Translations under genes and position numbers: made by a program | The notes under the pieces: generated by a model | The model's input: only the letters and a program-made list of their open reading frames with translations | The model's database searches: none | Told to the model about the DNA's origin: nothing | In this document: positions 7,748 through 18,000 of the stretch, in pieces | How the letters are laid out: the number at the start of each line of letters is the position of its first letter | Position numbering within the stretch: position 1 is the stretch's first letter | Origin: Rhodospirillales bacterium | GTDB lineage: Bacteria > Pseudomonadota > Alphaproteobacteria > TMED109 | Direction of reading: 5' to 3' | NCBI GenBank assembly: GCA_028824295.1 | Contig: JAPPED010000023.1 | Coordinates: 29,130-93,129 of the forward strand | DNA: 64,000 nt

Positions 7748-10285
7748 TCAGGTGGTATCACGGCGGGCTGCCGGCGGCGGCTTGACGTCGTGCACGTAGT
7801 TTCGAGTCGCGAGAAACTTGGCATAGCTGGCGAATGCTGCGTCGACCCCGTCGGCGGTCAGGCCGTAGTCATCCAGAGTGTATCGGTGTCGTGGCTCCCG
7901 CCGCCGCCGTTCCATCTGCCGGTCCAGCCAACCGGTCATCTCGTTCACGGCCGACCGCGTGAGCGACCACCCGAACCGACCGTAGATGGCCTCTACTACC
8001 GCCATCGGATCGCGAACCAGCGCATGGTAGTTCACGTCCACCCAGCGGGCTTCCAACTCCGGATGCGACTCCCGAAACCGGATTCCCCGGTCCAGCATCC
8101 GGCTCATGAACGACAACTGCTCGGCACCGACCTCGGAGGGAACAACCCGATCGCTGTTGAGCGAGCGAATTCGTTCCACCAGGCTGTTCCACGATCCCAT
8201 GAATTGTATCGGCTCCCGGTGGGTCTGAATGAACAGGGCGTCGGGATAGGTTGCCATCAAGGTATCGAGTTCCATCAGATGGAAGGGCATCTTAAGTAGC
8301 CACTGCCCGCCGTGCCCCGGAAAGCGCTGCCTACGCTGCCAGTTGAAGTGCTGCATGGTGCGCCGATGGAAGCCATAAGCTTCGCTGGATCCACGTTCCG
8401 CCAACCAGCGCGCATACCCCGGAACAGGAAACTGGGCGAGGAAGACCCAGGTCGTGAAGGTCATTCGGAAGATCGGGTAGTCCTCTTCCGGTTCATCCAT
8501 GTCAAAGTCGTGAATCCCGGCGAACACTTCGGCGAACCGAGAGGCACGGAAGATTTCCTCTGTCCGAATCCGGCGGGGGTCTGCAGGGGTGCCGCCGACG
8601 CCCGCATAATCGCCGTCCGGCAGCACCGGCTCGATGTACTCGTATTGCCGCAATGCCCAGAACCGAGGGTCTCGGGCCAGCAGGCGATGGAGATACGTGG
8701 TGCCGGTACGGTTGATCCCGACAATGAATACCGGCCGGATAACCTTCTCACGGTCAATTTCGGGGTGGCGCAGTCGCTCACCGGCAAGTGCTGCATTGCC
8801 GCGCAGGAAACGGCTCAGGCTGTATACGGTATCGGCCAGCCTGTCCTGCTGCAGCCTGACTCCGGGCTCCTGCAACGCCTGGACCAACTGCTCCAGACCC
8901 TCCCGCATCCACGCGGGATACGTGGCCTCGAAAGCTACCCCCTCGTCCTTCGCGTACTGTTCCGCTCGGCTGATCAAACCGTCGAAGTCGAGGCTGCTTT
9001 GATGAACTGAATATGGCCAATCCTCACGGTGGGCCCGAATCCATCGGTGGGAGCGTCGAAGCTTGGTCAGGGCGCCCATCCATTTGATGGGAAACGGACA
9101 GTCCTCGCGAATGGCGCGGTCGCACATCGGGAGCTGGTCCGCAGGCTTGTTCCTGCTGAACCAGTACTTCCCGAAATGATCCAGCACCGCCCAGTGGCCA
9201 TGCAGCGGTGATCGCTGACCGTAGGCCTGACACGCGCGCTTGAATTCCTCGTAGGAAACCTCGGGCCAGTACAATCCGAAGTCCGCCGGTTCCAGATCGT
9301 GGTGATCCAGTTCCGGATTGCAGCAGTGGTAGATCGTGAAGCGCCGGCTCGCGTTCAGGGTTATCGCCACGCAAATTCGGGCTACCGTATCGACGACTTC
9401 GTTGCTGGACCGAAACGAGAATCCTTTCGGCATGATTCCGATTTCACCGACCGCGGCCAGTATCTTTATGGAAAGGTCATGTGCCGGCGTGTAGCCGCTA
9501 CTTGACAGACCGGTTTGCGGGAGACGGAAAATCGCCAACGGCATGCCTGCCTGCTGGGCAAACAAGAGGATTTGTTCGGACACCAACTTGCTCCAGGGAT
9601 AGCCGAGCAAACCGATTGGGAACATCCGCTTCATGCAGGTCAGATCCGGTTGCATTTGATGCCGGATCCGACTCTGCTTGAACTCGTGTGCGAAGGAAAA
9701 GAAGTATTGCGGAAACACGCCCATTGAGGATGCGTAGTACAGGTACTTGTAGCGGGTCCGGAGGCACAGCTCCAGCACGTTACGAAGGCTGAGCGTGTTG
9801 ACCTCGCGGATGCCCTTGTAAGAAGAAGAGAGCGTGATATCAGCGGCGAGATGATAGACCGCGTCGATCCGCCCGCACAAATTGTCAAACTTGATATCGT
9901 CAAGCCCGAATCGCGATAGCCCGATATCACCAGGGACTGCGCGGATCCGCGGTGCGAAGTCATCATCCCAGATTTCCGCCTCGGACATCGCACGGCGGAT
10001 ACGGTCGATGCCGCGCTCCGAATCTTCGGCGCGAACCAGGCAGTACACGACTACACGGGAATCCTGCCGAAGGAGCTCGTACAGGAAAAAACGTCCAATG
10101 AACCCCGTACCACCGGTGAGCAGTACCTCTCGAATGTCCGTTGGAGGAACCGCCGCAGACGGGGCTTCTTCACTGATGACATCGTGGACAAACCGGCGCA
10201 GCGCGTTGACATCTCTCTGGCAGTCGGGCGGAAGTTCCCCTGCAAGCGGCGATACCGCCGTGTCCGCAACGGCCTGGTCGGTCAT
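7748..10285 (-). CDS. Thioester reductase domain fused to a sulfotransferase domain
   Basis: 845-aa two-domain enzyme. Residues ~50-420 are an NAD(P)H-binding extended-SDR thioester reductase: GGTGFIG at 58-64, CLVRAEDSERG, AVYHLAADI, YYASSMGVF and a YPWSK catalytic-type Tyr/Lys. Such domains release acyl chains from carrier proteins as aldehyde or alcohol. Residues ~510-800 are a PAPS sulfotransferase: FIVGINRTGTTYLH is the 5'-phosphosulfate loop near 515-530, with LLKMPFHLMELDTLMATYPD and FIQTHREP further on. A plausible joint role is reductive release of the polyketide chain followed by sulfation of the resulting alcohol (inference). The ATG at 10285 was preferred; the in-frame extension upstream overlaps the radical SAM gene and is not protein-like. 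It is the third gene of the PKS operon, 35 nt after the radical SAM stop. No carrier domain is present in this protein. Confidence 0.88.
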   Translation of the reverse strand: MTDQAVADTAVSPLAGELPPDCQRDVNALRRFVHDVISEEAPSAAVPPTDIREVLLTGGTGFIGRFFLYELLRQDSRVVVYCLVRAEDSERGIDRIRRAMSEAEIWDDDFAPRIRAVPGDIGLSRFGLDDIKFDNLCGRIDAVYHLAADITLSSSYKGIREVNTLSLRNVLELCLRTRYKYLYYASSMGVFPQYFFSFAHEFKQSRIRHQMQPDLTCMKRMFPIGLLGYPWSKLVSEQILLFAQQAGMPLAIFRLPQTGLSSSGYTPAHDLSIKILAAVGEIGIMPKGFSFRSSNEVVDTVARICVAITLNASRRFTIYHCCNPELDHHDLEPADFGLYWPEVSYEEFKRACQAYGQRSPLHGHWAVLDHFGKYWFSRNKPADQLPMCDRAIREDCPFPIKWMGALTKLRRSHRWIRAHREDWPYSVHQSSLDFDGLISRAEQYAKDEGVAFEATYPAWMREGLEQLVQALQEPGVRLQQDRLADTVYSLSRFLRGNAALAGERLRHPEIDREKVIRPVFIVGINRTGTTYLHRLLARDPRFWALRQYEYIEPVLPDGDYAGVGGTPADPRRIRTEEIFRASRFAEVFAGIHDFDMDEPEEDYPIFRMTFTTWVFLAQFPVPGYARWLAERGSSEAYGFHRRTMQHFNWQRRQRFPGHGGQWLLKMPFHLMELDTLMATYPDALFIQTHREPIQFMGSWNSLVERIRSLNSDRVVPSEVGAEQLSFMSRMLDRGIRFRESHPELEARWVDVNYHALVRDPMAVVEAIYGRFGWSLTRSAVNEMTGWLDRQMERRRREPRHRYTLDDYGLTADGVDAAFASYAKFLATRNYVHDVKPPPAARRDTT

Positions 10286-10320
10286 GCATTCGATCCCTGG
10301 ATGTGCGGCCCGGCAGTTCC

Positions 10321-12063
10321 TCAGGCCGCCGGCAACCGCGCCTGCTGCGCAGCCTGCACGTTGATGGCCGTGCGGAAAGAGTCCAAGGCGGTGTCGATTC
10401 CATCGCTGTGGTAGCGGAAGTCGCCCGGGATCGACTTGTAACGGGTGTTGACGTCCGCGAACAGTCTTTGTCGCAGGACGTCGACGTGCTCCGGCTGTTC
10501 GGCACACGCGGCCGCGTCTTCTTTGAACGACTCCAGTTCCTCTGCCAGAAATTCCTTGAAGTCATGGATCGCGATTTGCTGGCGGGTGATCTTCTCGAAG
10601 TGGTAACCCAATGCCGCCAGCCGGATGGCCTTTGGAAGCATGCGGGGATGCTTTCTCGATACCTCCGCCACGTACTTCGTGTAGGCCGGGACCTGCTCCG
10701 GGGAAAGACGTCCGCGCACAAGCATGAGGTCCGTGAAGACCGCGTTCTTGCTCTTGGGTTTCTGCAGGTGCGGTACCGGCTTCAAGTGTTCGAACAGCGT
10801 CAGGCAGCGGCTGAAATAGTTCTCCAGTGTCGGATCGTAGAGCGTGGAGGTCACGCGCCGATATCCTTCGAGCAACGTCCGGTGATCCAGTTCCGTCTTG
10901 AAGTTCAGAATGGTGGCCTGGGTCCCGATCGCCACATTGAGCAGGCGGCCTTCATCCTGAAGGCGCTTGTACATGTCCGTGCCCTTCAGTGCCGTAAGGA
11001 GATAGATCGGGGCCACGGGAATCCCGGTCGCCTGGATGAACTCGATCTGGATGTCGAACACGGTTTCGTCATCGCCGTCCAGACCCAGGATGAAACCTCC
11101 CTGCACCTGCATGCCCTTGCGTTGGATCCTCCGGACTGCCCGAAACAGGAAGTTCTCTTCTTCCTTGCTGGTGTTCTGGGGTTTCTTCGTCTTGAGCAGA
11201 GCCTCAGGGTTGGGGGTCTCGATTCCCAGGAACACGGTGTCGAAGCCGGCCTGGATCATGGCTTCCATGAGGTCGTCCATGCGCGCGAGATTCAGGCTTG
11301 CCTCGGTGCTCAGGAGGAACGGGTAACCGCGCACCTGTTGCCATTCCGCCAGTACCGGCAGCAGATTCATTGCGTCACGCTTGTTGCCGATGAAATTGTC
11401 ATCGACGAGGAACACGGGGCCCCGCCAGCCAAGTTCGAACAGAACGTCGAACTCGCGCACCATCTGATCTGGTGACTTGGTCCGGGGCACCCGGCCGTAG
11501 AGCTTGGTGATGTCGCAAAACTCGCAATCGAATGGACATCCGCGTGAGAACTGAACCCCCATCGAGTGATAGCTCTTCATGTCGATGAGGTCGAAGCGCG
11601 GGATCGGCGTTCGGCTCACGTCCGGTTTCCGCGGTTCCCGATACATCTTCTTCGGTGTGCCGTTCTCCAGGTCGCGCAGAAACTGGGGGAATGTCTCTTC
11701 GGCCTCGTCCAGCACGAAGTAATCGACACCGCGGATCTCATCGTGAAATGTGGTCGGATGCGGCCCACCGGCCACGACCGGCACCCCGGCCCGAATGCAG
11801 CGCTCGATGACCGTCTGGAGGGATACTCGCTGCACAATCATGGTGGACGTAAACACCATGTCGGCCCATTCCAGGTCCGAGTCGGTCACGGGGTCCACGT
11901 TCATGTCCACGACACGGAGGTTGTATTTCGGTGGAAACATGGCCGCGATGGTCAGGAGGCCCAGCGGCGGAAAGGCCGCCTTGATTCCCACGAATTCCAG
12001 CGCGAAGTTCGCTCCCCAGTAGGTATGGGGGTGCTCCGGATAGACCAAGAGCGCGTTCCGCAT
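10321..12063 (-). CDS. B12-binding radical SAM protein with DUF4070-like C-terminus
   Basis: 580-aa enzyme. Residues ~1-140 form a cobalamin-binding Rossmann domain (PPLGLLTIAAMFPP, VVDMNVDPVTD, VVAGGPHPTT). The radical SAM centre follows with CxxxCxxC cysteines at 176, 180 and 183 (FSRGCPFDCEFCDI) and downstream VFLVDDNFIGN and VFLGIETPNPEALLKTKKPQN. The C-terminus resembles the DUF4070 region of HpnP-like hopanoid methylases. Known relatives methylate unactivated carbon, so C-methylation of the polyketide chain is plausible here. The start is ATG 12063 (a GTG two codons upstream is also possible); the AGGAGG overlaps the PKS stop codon, so the two genes are translationally coupled. The gap to the PKS is 14 nt. 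Confidence 0.9.
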   Translation of the reverse strand: MRNALLVYPEHPHTYWGANFALEFVGIKAAFPPLGLLTIAAMFPPKYNLRVVDMNVDPVTDSDLEWADMVFTSTMIVQRVSLQTVIERCIRAGVPVVAGGPHPTTFHDEIRGVDYFVLDEAEETFPQFLRDLENGTPKKMYREPRKPDVSRTPIPRFDLIDMKSYHSMGVQFSRGCPFDCEFCDITKLYGRVPRTKSPDQMVREFDVLFELGWRGPVFLVDDNFIGNKRDAMNLLPVLAEWQQVRGYPFLLSTEASLNLARMDDLMEAMIQAGFDTVFLGIETPNPEALLKTKKPQNTSKEEENFLFRAVRRIQRKGMQVQGGFILGLDGDDETVFDIQIEFIQATGIPVAPIYLLTALKGTDMYKRLQDEGRLLNVAIGTQATILNFKTELDHRTLLEGYRRVTSTLYDPTLENYFSRCLTLFEHLKPVPHLQKPKSKNAVFTDLMLVRGRLSPEQVPAYTKYVAEVSRKHPRMLPKAIRLAALGYHFEKITRQQIAIHDFKEFLAEELESFKEDAAACAEQPEHVDVLRQRLFADVNTRYKSIPGDFRYHSDGIDTALDSFRTAINVQAAQQARLPAA

Positions 12064-12077
12064 GGCCACGGCCCCTC

Positions 12078-15000
12078 CTATCCCGCCGCCTCGAGCCGTA
12101 ACGGGGGCGATTCCGCTACAGCGACATCGACGTCCTTCGGAAAGTGGTCCTCCGGCGCGCTCGCGAAACGCGACGGTGCCCGCTGCAGGCGTTCCGCAAA
12201 GACGGGCGACGTGTCCGTTACCTCCCTTGCCGGATCATCGGACGAGATCTCCTCCTCCTCATCCTTTCCGTGGATGATCCCCTGCGCCAACGACAGCGCC
12301 GAAGCTGTCGTCATGAGTTCAAGCGCGCTCACCCGGTAATTGAACTGCGTCTGGATAAACGTTCCCAGCTCGGCAACCGAAATCGAGGTGAGACCGAAGC
12401 TGGACAGTGGCTCTTCGACGCCACCCTCGTCATGACCGCACAGCTCCGCCACCTTCGCGGCAATCTGCGCCGCCACGCTCTCGAGCGTCTGTTCTCCGGT
12501 CATGCCGGCCTCGAACGCATCCTGATTGCGCATCAGGCGCCCAATGCGCATGTAGTCCGGGAGGTCAACCGTCCACGACGGACGCTCGAACAACACCGAG
12601 ACAAGATGGTCCGAGTCCGCCATGGCGCGGAGCGCGAAGTCCAAATTGGAAACAGCGAAATCACTGCTGATTGCCGGCAGGCCGGCCGCCCGCATCATGC
12701 GGAGCACCGGCAGGCTACGCGCGGCCATGCCGGCGTCGGCGACGGCGGCCATGTTGTATGAAAGGCCCGGCAAGCCCTGCTGACGGCGGCTCGCAGCCAG
12801 TCCGTCGAGAAAAGCGTTGGCGGCGCCATAGTTGATCTGGCCCGGGTTGCCGAGGACCGAGGCGGACGACGAGAACAGCACGAAATGGTCGATCGGGTGG
12901 CCCTTGGTGGCCCGATGCAGGTGGAGCGCACCACGAGCCTTAGGGGCAAACACATTTGCAAGTGACTCGGCCGAAAGATCGTCGAGCAGGCAGTCGTCGA
13001 GGGATCCGGCAAGATGGAACACGCCCTTGAGCGGCCGCTGGAGCTGGCCAATACAGCGCTGAACGTCTTCCTCGACCGATACGTCTCCCACAACGAAGTC
13101 GAATTCTACATCCTCATCCATGTAGGCGAGTGCGCTGTGCCAGCGAATCCACTCGGCATCCCGGCCGTGTTCCGGATTGCGGTCCATCAGGGTGAGGTGG
13201 CGCGCCCCCAATGCCGCAAGGTATGGCAGCAGGCGGCGGCCGAATCCGCCCTGACCGCCCGTTAGCAGATAGGTTGCAGCCGGATCGAACAGCGGTCGCA
13301 CGTCCGCGATCGGCGCGCCCAGCGGACCGGAGCCCTGCGGAGCCCGCAGGACCAGCTTGCCCTGATGCCGGCCGGTGGTCATCAACCGCAGGGCCTTCGC
13401 GAATTCTTCGTACGGAAATACAGTGACCGGCAATGGCGGCACGGCACCGCCTTCTATCAGGTCGACACAGGCGACTGACAACTCCCGTGCCAAGGCCGGG
13501 TCATCGGCCATCAGCCGGTCCACATCGATGGCCGCGAACCGCAAGTTCTTGCGGAACACCCGCAGGCCGAGTTCGTTGTCGGCATAGATATCGACCTTGC
13601 CGATCTCGCACAGCCACCCGCCGGGACGCAGCGCCTCGAGACATAAATGGACATGGCGCCCCGCCAGGGAGTTCAGCACGACGTCCACGCCCTCTCCTCG
13701 GGTGGCCACCATCAGTTCGTCGTGCCAGTCGAAACTGTGCGAATCAAAGGCTGCCCGCACACCAAGTGACTGCAGCTGCGCGCGCTTTTCCTCGGTTCCG
13801 GCAGTAGCGTAGATTTCCGCCCCGACGTGTTTGGCCAAAGCGATGGCGGCCTGTCCCACTCCGCCCATCGCCGAATGGATCAGGACCCGCGCCCCTTTCC
13901 GCAAGCGGGCCAGATGGATCAAAGAGTAGTACGCGGTGACATAGACCGACAACGATGCTGCGGCCTCGTCCATGTTGATACCGTCGGGCTTGCGGAACAC
14001 GCGGTATTGGCTGGCCACCACGCGATTCGCGATGCAGCCGCCCTGGATGAAAGCCACCCGGTCTCCGACGCCGTGATCCTGAACAGCTGACCCGACCCGA
14101 CGTACGACCCCGCTCCCCTCCATGCCGACCTCGTGCCCCAGGGCTGAGCGCTCATACGCCAATGCCGGCAACAGCCCCAGCGTCACCATGATGTCGCGGA
14201 AGTTGAGTGCAGCGGCAGCGACGTCGATCTCCACGTCTTCCGGACCCAACGGCGGAAGTTCGTACGTCTTCATCTCGAGGCCATTGATCTGCCCCGGATT
14301 GTCGAGCGTCAGGCGGTACGTTGGCAGGGTGCCGGCAGGGATCCGCGCATAGCGCTCCCGGAAACTGACCATTCGCGGCACCCAGACGTCATTCTTCCGC
14401 ACTGCCAGTTCGCGTTCCCGCACGTCGTGGTGCATCAGCCAGTGCAGCGTCTGGAGATCGTCCCGGTCACCCAGATCCACCAGGCGGAAATCGAGTTTCG
14501 CCTCCTCGTCAATTTCCACAGCCATGCTGCGGACCGCTCCCCACAACACGCTGCCGCGCGGATCCTCTACATCGTGGACGGCGCGGCGCGTGATGACGGT
14601 CAATCGGCACGGGCAGTCCGCGTGCTCAATCCGGTAGGGGACCAGGGCCTGGACAAACGCGACAAAACGGGATGCCGCTCTCTCCCCTGTCGGGTCTTCC
14701 GGATCCTGGCCGCAGAAGTAGTCGACCGCCTGCAAGTTGGCGGCCTCCGGCCAGTCCTCCAGCGCATGGAAACGACCAGCCAGCAACGCTTCTTCGGGGA
14801 GCGCGTGCGCATTGTCATGGGGCTTAAAGAACGCCGACCAAGCCGGTACCCAACTTTCGGGCTCGCCCAAGATCCATCGGGGACTGCGGAGCGCGTCGGC
14901 ATCGAGTTGATCGCGGTCCGGACCGGGAGCTTGCAGCAGGGTGGCGCGTTGTCCGGCTCGAACCGCTTTCCAGCCGGGACTGGCAGAAACGACGTCGCCC

Positions 15001-18000
15001 TCGTCGTGCTCAACCAGCACCCAAGCGCCGGGCACCGCCAGGCTCCGCACCGTTTCCCACTCGCTTTGCCCGAAGCTCGCGGCCTCCCGGTGGAGGAAAA
15101 TGATCTCGGCGGCGCCCGGCCGCAGCAGGCCCGCGTCCAGAGCGGCGGCATCCGCCATGTCGAATGTCGCGAAGCGCAGCGGCACGTCACAGGCATGGAA
15201 GGCGTCGTACAAGGCCCGCGTGCTCTCTTCACTGTCCCCCACGAGCCAGAACTCACTTTGCCCGGCAGTCTGCGCGAGGTTGGCGGCGCATCGTTCAAGA
15301 ATGGTCTCGTCCGGCTCTCTGGAGCCGGCGAACTCGATGATGTGACAAGCGTATCGCTCGCCCTTATCCGGGTGTGTCAGCGCCGCGACTACGGTCTCGG
15401 GCTCCGGCTCCCCGCCCGGCAGCCTGTCGAGGAATTCCTGAACTGCGGGAAGCGCCTTTGGCTGCCAGCGAACCTGGTGCTTGCTGTTCGGCAAGTCATT
15501 CCATCGCGGGTTGGACGTGAAGTACGTGTACTCGCCGATATGGGCGACGAGATCACCGGTGGCGCCGTCGTAGAAGCTGATGCTGCCGCCCGATCGTTCG
15601 CCGCGCCGAACCGAATACTGGCCCCGTTCGTTGGCGTTCATCCAGTCGTCGCTGGGCTTCGTGACATGGCAGGTAATGCGGGGCCCGGTGGGACGGCGCA
15701 AGAAGGTCACCCATTCCGCCCGCTGCGGAATCGCAAACAGGTCGGCGGCGGTCAATAGGTGATACAGGAATATCTGCAGCCCGCCGTCGAGCAGAGGAGG
15801 ACAGGTGACGTAGCCCTCCTCCACTCCTGTCGCCCACAGCCCCTCGTCCATCTCGACGTCAAACAGGTAGGCCTTCGATACGCCGTCCACCAATACGCGC
15901 TGGATCGTCCTGAAATACGGGCCGTACTGGAATGTTTCGCTCAAGACCGATTGCAAGCGCTCGTAGAAATTCTGGTCGTCAGCAAGAATTGACTGCTCGA
16001 AGCCATCGGTGTCAATGTCCGTCAATCGCATCGGCACGCTGAGCGCCGGCTCGGTGCTCAGCACGCGCACCTTCCCGCGACAGTGGATCTCGCTGCTAGC
16101 GTCGACCTCGTAGGAACGCGAGGAAATTGTGAACGTGAACTCCTCCGGATCCGTCGGAACCGGCTGCAGGGCCGTTTGCAGCCTCACCGGCGCCTTGGGA
16201 ACCGGACACGGCTGGAGAAATTCGAGCACCGTGAATTGGACCGGAACTCCGCCCAGCGCCTCAAGGATCAGCTCGATGTAGCCCGCCGCCGGCATGATCG
16301 CCGCGTGATGCACGCGATGGTCCGCCAGCCAAGGGAAGTCAGCTTCCGACAGTCGTGCTTCGAACTGCAGGTGCTCACATGGGACCCGGTGGCCGACCAG
16401 TGGTCCTTGTGAGTACTCGCCTTGCTGAACGAACATCTCGTTGTCGCAATGGAGATCCATCGTCGCCCGCTCTTCCCGAGGATGTCCGGGCAGGCGATCT
16501 GCGATCGGCTGCGGACGCGGATACTGGGCCGCGAAGTCCAGGGGAACGCCCGCCTGGAACAGTGCGCCCAGAGCGGTCTGAAAGCCGATGCAGACATCCG
16601 TCTCTCGGGTCAGCGTCTGAATGTTGGCTGGTACCGCGCGACTGCCTTCCAAACACTGGGCGATCGTGGACTGAAGCGCACAGTGAGGCGCGATTTCCAG
16701 CACCACGTCGGGCTGAATTTCTCGCGTGATGGTTTCCATCGCGGCAGCGAACCGCACCGGCTGGCGGATATTTGACCACCAGTACGCGTTGTCCAGTCGC
16801 CGTGTCGGCAGTCCGGTAACCGACGACACGAACGGGACATCGGCGTCGAAGTCGAGGTCATTCAGGAACGACAGCGCCGCCAGCGCATCGTCCTTGAGGG
16901 GCTGCATCGCGGTGGAATGAAAGGCGATGTTGCCGGGCAGCAGCTGATTCTGCAGATGCCGGTGGTTCAACGCCGCCATGACCGGCTGCAGGGCTTCCTC
17001 TGTTCCGCAGATCACGGTGTTGGCAGGGGCGTTCTCGCAGGCGATCTCTACCTGCGGCGGTTGGTCGGAGTCGTCCTCGCCGCTGCCGAAGGCGACGTCC
17101 AGTTCCGTCAGCAGGTCTTCCACGCCCGGACGGTCGAGGCCGATCGCCAGCATGCGGCCAGATCCGGCGGTCCGCTGCTGGAGCGTGGCGCGATGAAACA
17201 CCAGACGCGTGGCTTCCTGCAGCGACAGCGCCCCGCACGCGTAGGCCGCCGCGACCTCGCCCGAACTGTGACCGACCACGCAATCCGGGTAGACGCCCCA
17301 GGTCTTGAACAGCTCCACCAGGGCACACTGGATCATGTAAATGACCGGCTGCGCCAGCCGAACCTCGTTCAGCTCGGTCTGCGGTGCGCCGAAGCAGGCC
17401 TCGCGCAGCGAGATTTCCGAATGTTCGCGCCAATGCGCCTCGACGGCATCGATGGCCCGCCGGAACACAGGCTCAGCGTGATACAGGTCGCGACCGCACC
17501 CTGCCCACTGGGTGCCCTGACCGGAAAACACCATCGCCACGCGGCGCCCGCCGTCGTCGACCGAGTGGACAGGCGGCGGGTCCTCGATAAAGGCCTCAAG
17601 CGCTTCGACCAGTTCCTCGCGGTTCCGGACCGCGAATGGCGCGCGCATGGCGAAATGCGTGCGGCGGCGACCGAGATTGCCGGCCAGGGTGTAGAGGTCG
17701 GGTTCGTGTTCGGCGACGAAGTCTCGCAGCCGCCGTGCGCTCTCGGTGAGTGCGCTGCCAGTGCGGGCCGACAGCGGAATCATGAACCCGGCCTCCGGCG
17801 CGAGCGAAACCGACCAGGTCCGGGGACGGGCCGGGCGATACTCGCGGACCACGCAGTGCCCGTTGGCACCGCCAAAGCCGAACGAGTTGATTCCCACGAC
17901 CACTGGGCGCTCGGGAAACGGCTCGCATTCGGTCTGCACCTGCATGGGACAGCGATCGAAGTCGATTTCCGGATTGGGCACCACGAAGTTCTTGGAAATC

